Notes: generated by a model not told the origin, from the sequence alone. A stretch of DNA of 63,036 nt from Ophiocordyceps camponoti-saundersi (nom. inval.) (GCA_003339415.1 PDHQ01000050.1:128950-191985), one strand, 5' to 3'; shown: positions 41,348-52,942, numbered from the stretch's first letter. A program made the numbers and translations.

Positions 41348-44300
41348 TCACAGATCCGACATGGTCATCCTTCGCCTCTCTCTCAGCGAAACTTCAAGGT
41401 CCCTCCTACAACTAGAGCAATGCCTCTCCCTCCACTCGGCCAACGATCCGCGCCCGAGAGAGCTGAACCTGCCGTCCGCTCTCCCTCCCCCGGCCCTCAT
41501 GGCGTGGTCGAGGTCGTCGCAGAGACTGTTCTCGTTGATGAGCCACTTCTCCAACTCGGACTGTATCGCCTCCCGCTCGATGCTGTTGACCACCCGCATC
41601 GCTACCACGAGGTCGTATCGGTACGATGCCAGCTTCTGCCGCGTACGCCGCAACCGGCGCGCCATGGCCTGGCTGGCCCCCGACGATAGCGTTGAGCCGG
41701 CCTCCTCCAACGGGGCTTCGAGGTCCGTCGCGTCCAGCAGCGTCTTGTAGGCCCCGAGGCAGGTGCTGTTGTTGTTCTTGTTGGCCTCCCACGGCGACGG
41801 CGCAGTCACGTCGTTCAGATCCGCCAGGTAGATGGCCTTGGTCATCGAGTCCGGCACGACCCTCTGCATGAAGCTGGCCGCTCGCCGCTCCTTCCACCAC
41901 GCCGACGACTCTGTCGACGTCAGGAGTAGGTTGATGACGAGGCTGAGGGAAAGGAACGCCAGGATGAGCCGCTGGGCCGACGCCACCTCGTATAGCTTCC
42001 TCAGCCCATCAAACGCCCACATTATGATCGACGAGACGGCGCTCTCGGCAAAGGACCGCGCCGTCTCCAGTAGCATCGCCGTCAGCGTCCGTGGCTTGAT
42101 CCATTCCTTCTTGCTCGAGTCAGTGGCCGCTGGCGAGAAGACGACCGGCTCCCTCTGCGAACCGACGCGGCCGTAGACCTCGATGGCTCTGCTGGTGCGG
42201 CTCCGCGGCCCCAGCTTGCGCACCTCGTCCGTCGCCGTTTCGGCCAGCTCTTCGGCCGCGTTGGCCGCGTCTTGCAGCGCCTGCCGCTCCACCAGGTTCT
42301 TTGACAGCGGCGTCTTTGACCATTCGACAGCTGCGTAGGTGGCGAGCTTGCACTTGAACTTGGCCAGCTGAGTTATGACAACCTTGCCGACGACCCGGAA
42401 GCTCGACGAGTGCGGCAGATGCCACGCTGTCTTATTGTGCGTCACCACGTAGCATCCGTCGTCGTAGACGTCTATCGTCTGGTAGTCGTGGACATGAGCC
42501 GTCTTGGACCGGCCGAGCATGTCGACGTAATGCGCGCTGAAGAAGTAGTCGCGTCTCATTTTGCCGTCTGAAAGCATCCAGGGGCCCTGGCTGATATTCT
42601 TGGCGTTATTGTCAAAGTAGAGCTTGGGAAACACGAAGCTCTTGTCGCCAAACAGCACGTGAAAGCAGCTCTTGGCGGACAGCTCAAAAGTCCTCTCCGC
42701 CATCTCCGTCATGCCCTCCGTCTTGAAGCCGCCCGGCGACGCTGGCTGCCTCTTCTGGTGCGCGCGTGGCGCCCGGAGTTGCTCACGCTGCCTGCGATCC
42801 CTGGCCGCCGACCTGCCGGCTTCGCCAAGCTGCGTCGACGATACTTCCTCCCAGCTGTCGGCACTGGGGCTCGCCTTGTCGCCATACTCGTCCTTGATGT
42901 TGAGGAGGGAAGAGATGAGACCTGCCGTATCTAGCGGCTGCTCTCTCTGGAGGTTATCTATAACCAGGTTTAGCCGCGATCGCAGCAGTTCCAATTCGTC
43001 TAGGAACACCTTGATGCGGATGAGCGTAATGTTCATGGGGTTGGTGCTGAGGTGCAGAGAAATCTCGTCGTAATCCTTGCCGGCCGCGCTCGTCACCTCG
43101 GTGATGGCGTCCAAGTCTATCCTAAAGGCCGTCACCAGCCCCATATCGTGGCTGTAAAAGTAAACTCCCTCGGGCAACACGTAGACTCGGCCCTGGCCCG
43201 CCAGCTCCTCCGAGGGGGAGCCGCCGTCCGTCGAGCTGGACCAGGCAGCTCGGAAAACGAGGACCAGCTTCTCGTTTGGGGCTGTCGGGAACAAGAGCCG
43301 AAACTGGGCGTTCTGTGCCCTCAACTCCGTGGGATAGTTGGGGGGAAGCGGTTTTGGCGTTTGTGCCTCGGCTCCGGAGCCAGCCATCCCGACCGGTGCC
43401 TTGTCGGCCGTCCAGATGTCACTACCCCAGTAGTTGGCGATGATGGACGTTGGCAACGCACGGAAGCTGCGTTCTGCCGTGACAGCAACGGCGGTACGGC
43501 TGAGGTTGGTCATGATCGGTGGAGAGGCCAAGGTCGAGGGAGCCAGCGAATCGGTTTTGTCGAGCGACGTCGATACCCTCGAGACGCCCCCACCGGCACG
43601 GTGAACCGGCAGAAGGTGATGGCTCGCCGATATCAAACTCGCTATGCCGCCGGCCGCGCTCGACGTCATGGGACCGATGTCGGCCGAGGTGCTATAGTTG
43701 GACTTGCGATGAAGATCGAGCTTCTGCATGATTCTCGCCGCGTCATCCCTCGACGCCATATCCCTTCCCAACGACGTAAATGATCGTCGGGCGCCGCCGT
43801 TGGCATCGAAGCTCTGTCGGCTGTCTTGGATGGGCGCCGACAGCGTGGCGACTCGCTCGAACCCGGGCCCCACGTCTTCGGCGTCGATCGCCTTGGCCGC
43901 AAACTCCGGAACACTTGGGGGCGAAATGGTGAAGGCCGGGTCGGAGCCGCCAGGTAGAGAGTCGGGGTCGTCCATGGCAAAGAAACGCTTCTTGGTGGCT
44001 TCGAAGGCGTCAAGCCACTCGATTAGTTCCTTTTGCGTCTCGGCCTGCAGGATGGTGCTATGTATCTTCGTCTTGACCTCAAAGCAGAAGCGCCGTTCTT
44101 CTCCCACTGCCGGTTTCGCGCTGCAAAGCAAAACACCGACCTGTTCGCCCTGCAACACTCCTTGAGGCCCGGGAATGAGGTAGCCGAAGACACCGCCGGA
44201 GATGTAATACCACCTACGTACCCAGACATATCTGATGGGTTTGTTGGTGAACATGCGAAGGAATAGCCAGCCTTGCTTGTCCATTACGCGCTTCTGAGCC

Positions 44301-45157
44301 ATGTCGACGGGTCCGCGCGAGCCTAGGTACGGCACGGTGGATGTGCTGTAGTCATCGAGCTCACGAGAAGGCTTAAGCTCGTCGAGAGCCGTCTCTGCGA
44401 GCTCCTTTCTAGCCATCTGTAGTTGGCGTCTGAAGCTGCTCTCAGTCGACTCGAGGTTCTTGGCCCAGGCTCGCACCCGAGCCATCTCACGCGTCCAGCG
44501 CATCGCATCATTCCAAGCATCTCGTGATCGACCCATTTCATCCCAAAGATCGCCGCACACTTGAATGAGCAGTGTGTCCAAGGTGAGGCGTAGCTGGGAC
44601 GCAAGTTCGCAGATTTCAACCGAGGCTTCCAGATAACTCTTTCGGGCTGCCCACAGCAAGAAGGCTTCTTCTCTCAGAGCCGACGCCTCTTTAGACTTTG
44701 ACTGGCCAACATAGCGGGCGAGAGTCGAGTCGTATGCCTTTTGCGCCCGGTCCAGCGCCCGACGAGCCTCCTTGAAGTTACGAACGTCTCCAGTGAGGAA
44801 GTTTCGGATCGGGTCGACGAGGAGGCTATCTAGCTTCTTGACGCTGCCCAGCGCTTGCGTCCAGCATTGCCGTTGCCCCTCGGCCACGCGCTTGAGAGCG
44901 AGCATCGTATAATCATTGTCGACGATGGCATCGGCGGCAGACCTGGTAAGGTAGGTGTTGATGGTCTCTTCCAAAGCCAGCATGTCATGGACCAGCTTCG
45001 CAGTCGAAGAGACCCAGCCGTTGAGCCATTTCTCCATTCCATCGATCTGATCAAAGGTCGACGCGACCGACGAGCGGAACGTCGGGGAGTCGAGCGTCGC
45101 TTGGACCAGCAGCACGGCTCGGCGAGCCGGCCGGCACGCAGTGTCTACCTCCGACAT
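41348..45157 (-). CDS. SIP3: Sip3/Lam-family BAR-PH-VASt lipid-transfer protein
   Basis: Homolog of yeast Sip3/Lam3 proteins, ER-anchored at membrane contact sites with a StART-like (VASt) domain that moves sterols. Single exon, 1,269 aa. A BAR-like helical domain occupies about 1-270; a PH domain begins near 290 (KQGWLFLRMFTNKPIRYVWV then RRWYYISGG); a GRAM-like segment lies near 610-720 (NAQFRLLFPTAPNEKLVLVF, EGVYFYSHDMGL). The VASt domain spans about 815-980 (CFHVLFGDKSFVFPKLYFDN, DYQTIDVYDDGCYVV), and a hydrophobic anchor lies near 1061 (RLILAFLSLSLVINLLLTS). The ATG at 45157 (MSEVDTACRPARR) is used because the frame upstream has no ATG. Order and length fit the family; SIP3 versus LAM1 orthology is not resolvable here. 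Confidence 0.9.
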   Translation of the reverse strand: MSEVDTACRPARRAVLLVQATLDSPTFRSSVASTFDQIDGMEKWLNGWVSSTAKLVHDMLALEETINTYLTRSAADAIVDNDYTMLALKRVAEGQRQCWTQALGSVKKLDSLLVDPIRNFLTGDVRNFKEARRALDRAQKAYDSTLARYVGQSKSKEASALREEAFLLWAARKSYLEASVEICELASQLRLTLDTLLIQVCGDLWDEMGRSRDAWNDAMRWTREMARVRAWAKNLESTESSFRRQLQMARKELAETALDELKPSRELDDYSTSTVPYLGSRGPVDMAQKRVMDKQGWLFLRMFTNKPIRYVWVRRWYYISGGVFGYLIPGPQGVLQGEQVGVLLCSAKPAVGEERRFCFEVKTKIHSTILQAETQKELIEWLDAFEATKKRFFAMDDPDSLPGGSDPAFTISPPSVPEFAAKAIDAEDVGPGFERVATLSAPIQDSRQSFDANGGARRSFTSLGRDMASRDDAARIMQKLDLHRKSNYSTSADIGPMTSSAAGGIASLISASHHLLPVHRAGGGVSRVSTSLDKTDSLAPSTLASPPIMTNLSRTAVAVTAERSFRALPTSIIANYWGSDIWTADKAPVGMAGSGAEAQTPKPLPPNYPTELRAQNAQFRLLFPTAPNEKLVLVFRAAWSSSTDGGSPSEELAGQGRVYVLPEGVYFYSHDMGLVTAFRIDLDAITEVTSAAGKDYDEISLHLSTNPMNITLIRIKVFLDELELLRSRLNLVIDNLQREQPLDTAGLISSLLNIKDEYGDKASPSADSWEEVSSTQLGEAGRSAARDRRQREQLRAPRAHQKRQPASPGGFKTEGMTEMAERTFELSAKSCFHVLFGDKSFVFPKLYFDNNAKNISQGPWMLSDGKMRRDYFFSAHYVDMLGRSKTAHVHDYQTIDVYDDGCYVVTHNKTAWHLPHSSSFRVVGKVVITQLAKFKCKLATYAAVEWSKTPLSKNLVERQALQDAANAAEELAETATDEVRKLGPRSRTSRAIEVYGRVGSQREPVVFSPAATDSSKKEWIKPRTLTAMLLETARSFAESAVSSIIMWAFDGLRKLYEVASAQRLILAFLSLSLVINLLLTSTESSAWWKERRAASFMQRVVPDSMTKAIYLADLNDVTAPSPWEANKNNNSTCLGAYKTLLDATDLEAPLEEAGSTLSSGASQAMARRLRRTRQKLASYRYDLVVAMRVVNSIEREAIQSELEKWLINENSLCDDLDHAMRAGGGRADGRFSSLGRGSLAEWRERHCSSCRRDLEVSLRERRRMTMSDL

Positions 45158-45951
45158 GATTGACAGGCGAAGTAGACAGAGCTCCGGCCATCGAGCGGTG
45201 GTAACAGGACAACGGCCATCCGACGCGTGTTCCGGAGAGGTTGGGAGGGAATGGTGCACGATCAAGAGCGCCTACGTATGCGCTCCATTAGTGCAGCAGA
45301 TAGTGCAGCAGATAGTGTGTGGTGACTATGTGCTACAAGTCTACAAGGGCAGTGCAGGAGGGGTGCCGTCCGTACTGTCCGTTCGCACCCGACTTCCCAA
45401 GTGCATAACCGTTATTACGTACGCCTATCATGCTTAACAGCATATCGGCCGGTAAGCCTGGGATTTCATCCGACGTCCCAGCGGTATCCACGGATCGCAA
45501 ATCTTCCGTCCAAGACTTCAAACATTGATCAATTCTGGACGACGAAATTAAAAGGAGCGGCTTCCGTCTCTCCTCAGCTATCCGCACATTCTTGCAGCAG
45601 CTGAACACTACTCTACGTATCTTGTCCCACACCCTCCTAGTCGCGCCATTGTGTCGTTCGCGTCACCAATCGTAGGACATGCTTGCGGCCGCGTAAGCAA
45701 GGAGCCCTGACAAAATACGCCTTCCTGTACTCACCTCGTTCCTTGCACTAAGGAGCCGTCATCACTGAGCGCAGTGGGCTCGGAAGCGTCGCCTCGTGGG
45801 CCCGCTTGCGAGGCGCGGCTTCGGCCCGGCCCATCAGGCGCCGTCGAGCGAGCGACATGGGCGCGACTTCGATCAAGCTTGGCGTGTTAAGTGCTTGCGC
45901 TGACGGTTGAACTTGAGCAGGTCCCTCGCAGGTGACGAGGGAAACCGCTGG
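45158..45951. other. Spacer between SIP3 and eRF1
   Basis: SIP3 promoter and eRF1 3' flank. Contains a doubled AGTGCAGCAGAT unit (45291-45316). No gene or tRNA recognised. Confidence 0.6.
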
Positions 45952-47541
45952 TCAATCTACGAGACGGTCAGTCCTCAGTTGCACGCACGTGGAAAAGGAA
46001 AACCAACCGTCGTAGTATTCATCATCGTCATCGAGGTCGGTCAATTGCTCGAAGTTGACCTTGTAGCGGAGGATGCCGCCAATGCCGCCAAAGCCCTTGA
46101 CGAACTGATTGCCCTCCGTCGACCGATCCGATACAAATTCGAGCGCCGTTCCAAAGTTCCGGTAATTCTCGGCAATCCATTCAAGGAAAGACTCCTGCGT
46201 CACGATCTCCATTTCCTGTCCCGTCTGCTTGTCGAGAAAGTTATCGCGATTCCCTTGCTCCTGCTGCTTGGTGGTGTGAAGAATTATTTCGCTTCCGCCG
46301 CTGTCTTTGAGCGACCATCGCGTGATTTCGAGATTCTCAAACACGATCAGGGTCTCGACCGCGCCAAGCTCCAGCGCCTTCAGCGTATCGTCGATGCCGT
46401 AGCAAACTTTACCAGTGTCCTGACTAATCTCTTCGAAATACTTGCCAATGAGTTTCTTTTCCTGGATAAACTTGACATTGCCGAGCGTTTCCGACGATAA
46501 TTCAATGGCCTGGTTGAAGCCGTTTTCTCCGCCATACGAGACGTCGACCACCTTGATGACCTTGGCCTGCAGGCGGTTGTCAAACATGTCGGAGGCGTTG
46601 AGGTCGTTTTTAAAGTCGGCAGAGCCGGCAAGGATAATTCCGGCCACGTTGACCTTGTCATTTGTGATGAAATTCTGCACGGCCAACTCGGCCACCTTCC
46701 GGACGTAGTTGTGACGCTTCTCCTCGCGAAGACGGGCAAAACGCAAGGCGGACTGACCACCACGGCCGTGCTTCTTGGGAAGGTCGACAGAAAACTTGTG
46801 GACGACATCGCGAGTATTGCCGCTGAGGGTGCCGAAGAGAGCGCCGTTACCGTCCATGACAATGAAGCCAAATTTCTGATCCGACTCGAGTAGTTCGGCC
46901 AGGGCCTCGGTGTGGAACTTGTTGTCGCAAAGATACAGGGATGTGTTGATGGGCTTGAACGGTTCAAAGTCAATATTTACCTTGCGTTCCTTGCCTTCCT
47001 GCGTCAAGATTTCTCCACAGTAGATGACCAAGCCGTTCGGGGGCACCTTGTTGTATAGCTTGAGTCGCTGCTGCGTGGAGGTGATAGCCGAGAGAACCGA
47101 TTGTCGATTGACACGCGACTTGATGTTGGAAGCGGTGCCCTGACTGATGTGAGCGAAATGCCTGGATTCGGGAGATGCCGACGCACATATTCTTCAGCCA
47201 ACATCTTGGCGGCTCGTGAGACCTGATCCTTTGGCGCTGCAATACTGTAAGTGTGCTGTGTGGATGTGGGCTAGTGCAACCGCAAGCCTGGGCAGCAAAG
47301 ATTAAAGGGACACTCACGAATGATGAGGGATATCATGGACGTTCCGTTGCCACGGGCCGCTTCGAGACGCTTGATGAGCTTCTTCACCTTCCATATCTCG
47401 ATCTGTTCGAGGCCTGTCAGTCTCTAAATGTCGTCGCGTGGAGCAATGAGGAGGGTATATGTATATTTTTCCTACTCTCGTGGAACAGTAGGGGCGGGAC
47501 TCACGTTCCTCTCGGCCTCGTTAGCCTGAGCGTCGCTCATT
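45952..47541 (-). CDS. SUP45: Eukaryotic peptide chain release factor eRF1
   Basis: Class I release factor that reads all three stop codons and triggers peptidyl-tRNA hydrolysis with eRF3. Five exons: 47506-47541, 47318-47402, 47187-47236, 46008-47139 and 45952-45956, giving 435 aa. Stop-codon recognition motifs NIKS (62-65, in [14 protein letters not shown]) and YLCDNKF are present, the catalytic GGQ lies in [20 protein letters not shown], and the C domain ends [15 protein letters not shown] then DDDDEYYDD. The last coding exon is only ATTGA: the donor GTTGGT at 46007 and acceptor CGTAG at 45957 restore the expected C-terminus; unspliced reading adds about 14 unrelated residues. Divergent from the DUF1770-like gene. 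Confidence 0.97.
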
Positions 47542-48082
47542 GTAAAGGCAGTTCAAGAGCCTTGCAAGTGCAGTATCGGCCGTGTCGCGGAGCAAGCGAG
47601 GGTATTCTCTTTCGAAGGCGGAGGATGCACTGTCGAGCAGGCAAATATTTCTGGGGCCAGATTTTTGGAGGTGAGGACGGGGCTTCGTGTGCGCCTCACG
47701 TGGCTTCGTAGGTCACGTGATAATGAAGCTTGCCCGCGTACACGACTCTGTAAAACCGAGGTATGGCTTAATGGGCCACTTGTGGGCTGTTCGCGTAGAA
47801 GATTGTTTCTCCTTGAGCCATAGAGTAACTGGAGAATAGAAAATTCGAGCAGTAACAATTTGTTCACGGACCGCGGCGTTGTTTCCTATCCCGTGACCGG
47901 CTCTACACGCGTCTAAACAGACCACTGAGTCTAACCGCAGTGACCGATCTGTGGCCCACCTTGAGCCTTGGTTCAGCCAGCTTGGCTTACTAAGGCTAAT
48001 CCACCCACTTCCTCCGAATAACTGCGACAACGTCCGTCGTCAACCTCGTGAGAGAAGCATCGGACCCAGTCGAAGCCGCACC
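47542..48082. promoter_or_regulatory. Divergent promoter of eRF1 and the DUF1770-like gene
   Basis: A 541-bp spacer with CACGTGAT-type sequences (GCCTCACGTGGC near 47693-47703 and GTCACGTGAT near 47712-47721), two E-box cores 20 bp apart between divergent genes. CACGTG is bound by bHLH (Cbf1-like) factors; function here is inferred only. Confidence 0.5.
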
Positions 48083-48586
48083 ATGGAGTCCATACCCGGC
48101 GAGATCGCCGCCACCGTCCAGGCAGGCCACATACGCACAGACCCTGACCCCCGACTCGACATCGCCCCGGCTACGGCCGCCGATGAGAAGCAGGCCGCCA
48201 CGATAGAGCAGGACGACCAGGAAGAGATTCCCTGCAGCGTGCTCCGGCCGACCCCGCGACGGCGCAATCTGCCCCCTCTACCAGACCTTCGCTTTGAGCA
48301 GAGCTATCTCCACAGCATATCGAACGCCGACACCTGGTGGAAGGTTATGCTCATCACTGTGAGAGACCAGGTACGCTCGCATCACAGGCCTTAGCCGTCT
48401 CGACGGACATCTCACCTTCCACAGATGATTATGCCCCTCGCCCAGGGTCTCATATACAACCTAGTTTTGAACGGATGGCAGTATTCGAGGAGAAATGCGA
48501 GGTTCCACGGCACATCATCAGGGGCCAGGCTCAGGAGATGGTGGTATGGTGTAAATAATTGGGCCATACCAAGCAGGGAGAGATAA
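48083..48586 (+). CDS. DUF1770-like small fungal protein
   Basis: Exons 48083-48370 and 48425-48586, 149 aa. Function unknown. The acidic N-terminal half leads to RRRNLPPLPDLRFEQSYLHS, then DTWWKVMLITVRDQ|MIMPLAQGLIYNLVLNGW across the intron, and a tail with GARLRRWWYGVNNW. The PPLPDLRFEQSYL and conserved Trp/Arg-rich end match what I recall of the fungus-specific DUF1770 family. The hydrophobic stretch around the splice junction (VMLITVR..IMPLAQGLIYNLVL) may associate with membrane, but is too polar for a certain TM segment. The stop lies 266 bp from that of the convergent DDT/WHIM gene. Confidence 0.8.
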
Positions 48587-48852
48587 CAAAGGATGCTTGT
48601 CCATCTCCGCTCGTCTTTACTTCAGTCACAACATGTTGAGCAACTTGTCAACATCCGCCCCAACATCGTCATCTCAACGGGTGTTGCAACCGAATGTTCG
48701 CAGGCCCCTTTGCACAATCAGGCTCATGTTCCTTGTCCATCTGGATTCCTCGACAGCTGCTGATTATACATGCAACTCTATTCCATGCGCCGTCCCACCG
48801 ACTCTCAACGCCTATATACGCAATAATGCGCCCACACTGAGTCCGGCCCTAA

Positions 48853-50857
48853 TTACTTTGTCACGATCTGCTCGGGACTTCCTCGAACAGCCAGCGAAGT
48901 CGTAGAGCTAGGTTGCTCAGCGGCATCAAGCGCGCTCTCCGATTTGTCGACTGCATTGGACGATGCCATGGTGTTACTGGACACGGAAATGGTATCCTGT
49001 ACCGGCGCAGGAGGAGGCGCCTCTTTTGTGTCGGCAACCCTTTTCAGGGCGCCGGCAGGAGCGAGAGCGGTCCTGAGTTTGGGGGTTGCAAGCGAGAGCT
49101 TCACCACTAAGCTCCGAGGCTGAATATCCGCCTCGTCTTCAACAATAATCTCATCCTCGTCGAATTCATCGTCATCTTCAGACTCCTCGGGAATGTGGGC
49201 GTCGACATCGTCTTCATCATCTCCGAATTCTACCTCGCTTCCGTCTTCATCGCTGTCGCCGTGCGGTCCGGAGCCGCCCCAGCCATTAGCTGCGTGCTTT
49301 GCTGCGGCAGACCTCTTCGGTCTTCCTCCAGGAGCCGCGGCACTTTCTCCATCGTGCTCTGAAACCTCGCTTTGAACACTCGGGGGAGCGCTCGCTCCCA
49401 AGTCCATGTTGAGTCGAGGAGGGGCTCTGACTTGTCGGCCGCTCGAAGTAGTGACTGGACCTGTCTCGGCGGGCGTGTTAGCTCCTGTGTTGCGCGCGGA
49501 TCGTCTGTTGGCGGTCGAGTCCGAGTTGGGCGCGTCCTCATCGTCGGAAAAGGTATATTTCATCCGCTTGCCTCGGGTGCGGCCTTCGTATAGAGAGTAG
49601 CCGGGGTCGGGGCGCTTCAGCTGGTCTTTACGCATCTGGCGATATTCCCTGCGCTTGCGTTTCTAGGATGTCTTCAGTTCCGATAGCTGACACGGTGGAC
49701 GACTTGAGACCAACTCACCTCCTCGCCGGCCTCGAACCGCGGAATGGCCGACTTGATCTTCTGGCTTAATTCCCTGGCCTTCGGACCACCGTCCTTGTGC
49801 TCAAGTTTGTCTGCCAGAGCCCGCAGCTCCTCGATGGAGCCGGCGACGCTCCACCACGTACGGCTCAGGCCCGTGTGGTTGCTTTCTCGGTACACGCGAA
49901 AGTTGGTGTCGTCTTGGCCCTCGATAAGAAAGTATCGCCGCTTGTCGCCGTCTGAGCCCCACGGCCGTACCGACCTGGGTTGATTGTGATCGTCCTCGAT
50001 ACGGTTCTGCTTGTATGATTGAGATAGCAGGCCCTTGACAGCTTCGGAAGATGCCATAGACCAGAGAATGAGAGCACGAAGTAGGGTAAGCTGCTGGCTC
50101 GCGTCAGCAACGGCGCGTAGAAAACTGAAAATGGTATTTTACCCTTTGCGTCGGGCTCATGGAATTAAAGGTAGTGCCGCCTACCAGTGGGCTTTTATCC
50201 TCCCACACTGGCAGCCATTGGTTCTTGTGGGAGGCGACAGCGTCCTCGAGTGCTCTGCCATAGTGTCCAGGTCTACCAAGAGAGTGGGCAAAGATCAGCA
50301 TACTCGGGACACCAATCGTGACAGTCGGATGCGCGTACTTTACATCTTGTTTGCGATTGAGTAGTAGGCCGAGAAGCGCGCACAGAAAATGCTCGACTCG
50401 TTCGCCTGGAACAGGGTCCGAGATGTCGCGCTCAAGCTCCTGCGGACCGAAGTGGGCCAAGGACTTGGGGAAGGCATCGCTAAACCGGCTGCGGAACATG
50501 ACGATAAACTGCAGAGATGTATGTATGAGTAAGGCGGTGATGTTGGCACGCGAATTTTTCGCGTTGTGCCGAAACCCGACGCGACATGGGCGATCCAGAA
50601 CGTACAGCGATATCAGGGTTGTCCGCGAGAACGTATTCATGCGGCGGCGATGGCGATCGCTTGCGCGGAGGCATCGACGGCTGCTTGGAAAAGAACTTGA
50701 GCAGCCCGGGCTTGGCGGCGGTAGGCGACGGAGCGTCATCGTCTGACGGGACAGCATCGTCTGACGGGGCGGCGGCGTCGTCTGCGTCGTCGCCCGACGG
50801 CACAGGCGACAGCGAAGACAGAGACGAGAGATCGGACGAGTCGCTTTCTGCTGTCAT
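48853..50857 (-). CDS. DDT/WHIM-type chromatin-remodelling cofactor (RSF1/CECR2-like)
   Basis: Predicted nuclear protein. Five exons: 50606-50857, 50339-50508, 50143-50272, 49719-50090 and 48853-49662 (577 aa). Order: acidic Ser/Asp N-terminus, a DDT-like helical region (FIVMFRSRFSDAFPKSLAHF, VEHFLCALLGLLLNRKQDV), GHYGRALEDA, then RALILWSMASSEAVKGLLSQ and a WHIM2-like block (GSDGDKRRYFLIEGQDDTNF and TWWSVAGSIEELRALADKL), as in subunits that partner ISWI ATPases. The C-terminal 270 residues are basic (KRKRREYRQMRKDQLKRP) then strongly acidic (HIPEESEDDDEFDEDEIIVE). All splice phases agree. The ISWI link is family inference; no orthologous yeast gene is assigned. Confidence 0.78.
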
Positions 50858-51954
50858 GGTGGCCTTTGATGGCCCGAGGAGGCAGAAGGGGGGGGTTGAG
50901 TGGTGAGATGGAGGAGGCAGGTAGCCAGCCGGTGGTTGTTCGATGAAAGGCTCGCACTAGGCCAACCCACGTCCAAGAGCCGAGAGGATTTAAATAAAAA
51001 TACATAAAACAATTTAAAACGAATTGTTGGATATAAAGGTGAAAACAAGCAATAAAAAAAAAATCCCCCTTCCGAGCCCGGCATTCGACGTCGGACGACC
51101 TTCAGCTGCTTCTACGACGTGCTGCCAGAGGCGTATATGTGTGAATCAGATTATACTGGCTTTTGTCTTGGCCTTGAAGCTCTACCTATATCCGAAACCC
51201 CCGGCCTAGGCCGTTGTTGAGCATCTCTGCCTCGTGCCCCGCAGCAGGGCGTCTGTGTCTTGTTGGGTAGATAATTCGTACGGATAGACCGTAACTGAAC
51301 TTACATGCTGCAGAGCGGCGACCTGGGTTCGTTCGAAAGGTAAACTATCTACTTGACGACACGGCATCAGATCCAGGACAGGGCACTTCATGGCGAGATG
51401 CCGTTGAGCTGCGCTTCGTTCGGGCAGCTTCTGTGCTCGTCAGGCTCGTGACCGTCCTCCCGCCTGTGGTTACCGTGATGCACCACCGTCCAAGCCACGA
51501 CAGCGCTCGCCTCTCGGTCTGGAGCTCGATAGTTATCATTCGTCAGTTTCAGCTCAGCGATAGCCAAGGAACGGGATATAGCTCGCCAATGATCCATGAT
51601 GTAGGTATGTACAGCCGGTTCTCGAAGAAGCACCAGCGCAAGGCTGATCCTTATTACCTGCCTCGAGCTAGCACGTGAGGTCTGCTTATGTACTATGTAT
51701 GTATGTTGTTTCCAAGTCCAGACCCACACTAGCTGGCCCTCGCTCTCCCCCTGCCCAGTCCCACTCAGCCGAAAATGTGGTATCCTATGCATATCACGTG
51801 CCGAGGGCTTCCTGATATGGATGACAGCCGCACACCAAAAATTTCGCGCCTCATCTACAACCAAGCGGCTGAATTTCAGGTATGCGACTCCCACGCCTTC
51901 AAGTCCACTGTGACTGACCCGGCATAATACAAAGACACTCTCGAAACCGCCGTT
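50858..51954. promoter_or_regulatory. Divergent promoter region of the DDT/WHIM gene and RPL2
   Basis: A 1.1-kb spacer. An AT-rich stretch (50985-51065) separates the two sides; TACGTATG-like motifs lie near 51600-51700. The long frame 51388-52095 (minus) runs antisense into RPL2 and is rejected. No other gene seen. Confidence 0.5.
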
Positions 51955-52942
51955 ATGGGTAGAGTCATTCGAAATCAGCGAAAGGGCCGCGGCAGCATCT
52001 TCAGTCAGTCTTATCCTCGAAATTCCTCGAAAGAGCCAGCCATACTGACGCCTGATTACAGCTGCCAACACCCGCTTGAACAAGGCCCCTGCCAAGTTCC
52101 GAACTCTCGACTACGCCGAACGCCATGGCTACCTCCGTGGCGTCGTTCGCGAGATCGTTCACGATCCTGGTCCGTCGAATTGTGTCTTGTGGAGGGAACG
52201 AGGCAGAAACTGACGATGGGCACAATGTCAGGTCGTGGCGCACCGCTTGCCAAGGTCGTCTTTCGCCACCCTTACCGGTTTAAGCAGGTGACGGAAACGT
52301 TCATCGCCAACGAGGGCATGTACACGGGCCAGTTCATCTACGCCGGCAAGAAGGCTGCCCTCACGGTCGGCAACATTTTGCCCCTGGGGGAGATGCCCGA
52401 AGGAACCGTCGTCTCCAACGTGGAGGAGAAGATTGGTGATCGCGGCGTTCTGGGTCGGACCTCTGGTGGCTATATTACCGTCATTGGCCACAACCCCGAC
52501 GAGGGCAAGACGCGCATCAAGCTTCCTTCTGGTGCCAAGAAGGTTGTTCACTCCAAGTCGCGAGGCATGATTGGCATCGTTGCTGGAGGCGGCCGAACAG
52601 ACAAACCCCTCCTGAGTAGGCTCTCCTCTACCGTCTTTGCCATGACTGGTCTGATTTTGTTACAGAGGCTTCTCGTGCCAAGCACAAGTTTGCCGTCAAG
52701 CGCAACTGCTGGCCCAAGACTCGTGGTGTTGCCATGAACCCGGTGGACCATCCCCACGGTGGTGTAAGTGGAAGCGAGCATGATGCAAGGCAGACAAACG
52801 CTAAACGGTTCGATAGGGTAACCATCAACATATCGGCAAAGCGTCGACGATTTCCCGTTACGCCTCCCGGGGCCAGAAGGCGGGTCTTATTGCCGCGCGG
52901 AGGACGGGTCTACTACGTGGTACGCAGAAGACGAAGGAGTAG
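51955..52942 (+). CDS. RPL2: 60S ribosomal protein L2/L8 (uL2)
   Basis: Large-subunit protein near the peptidyl-transferase centre. Five exons: 51955-52003, 52062-52169, 52232-52615, 52666-52763 and 52817-52942, giving 254 aa, the exact family length. It starts [17 protein letters not shown], continues [35 protein letters not shown], and [20 protein letters not shown]. The catalytically important universal motif [20 protein letters not shown] is assembled across intron 4 ([17 protein letters not shown]). It ends [10 protein letters not shown]. Phases agree at every junction. Confidence 0.97.

Noticed and set aside
51388..52095. 235-residue minus-strand frame
   Set aside because: Runs antisense through RPL2 exons 1 and 2 and has no recognisable domain.
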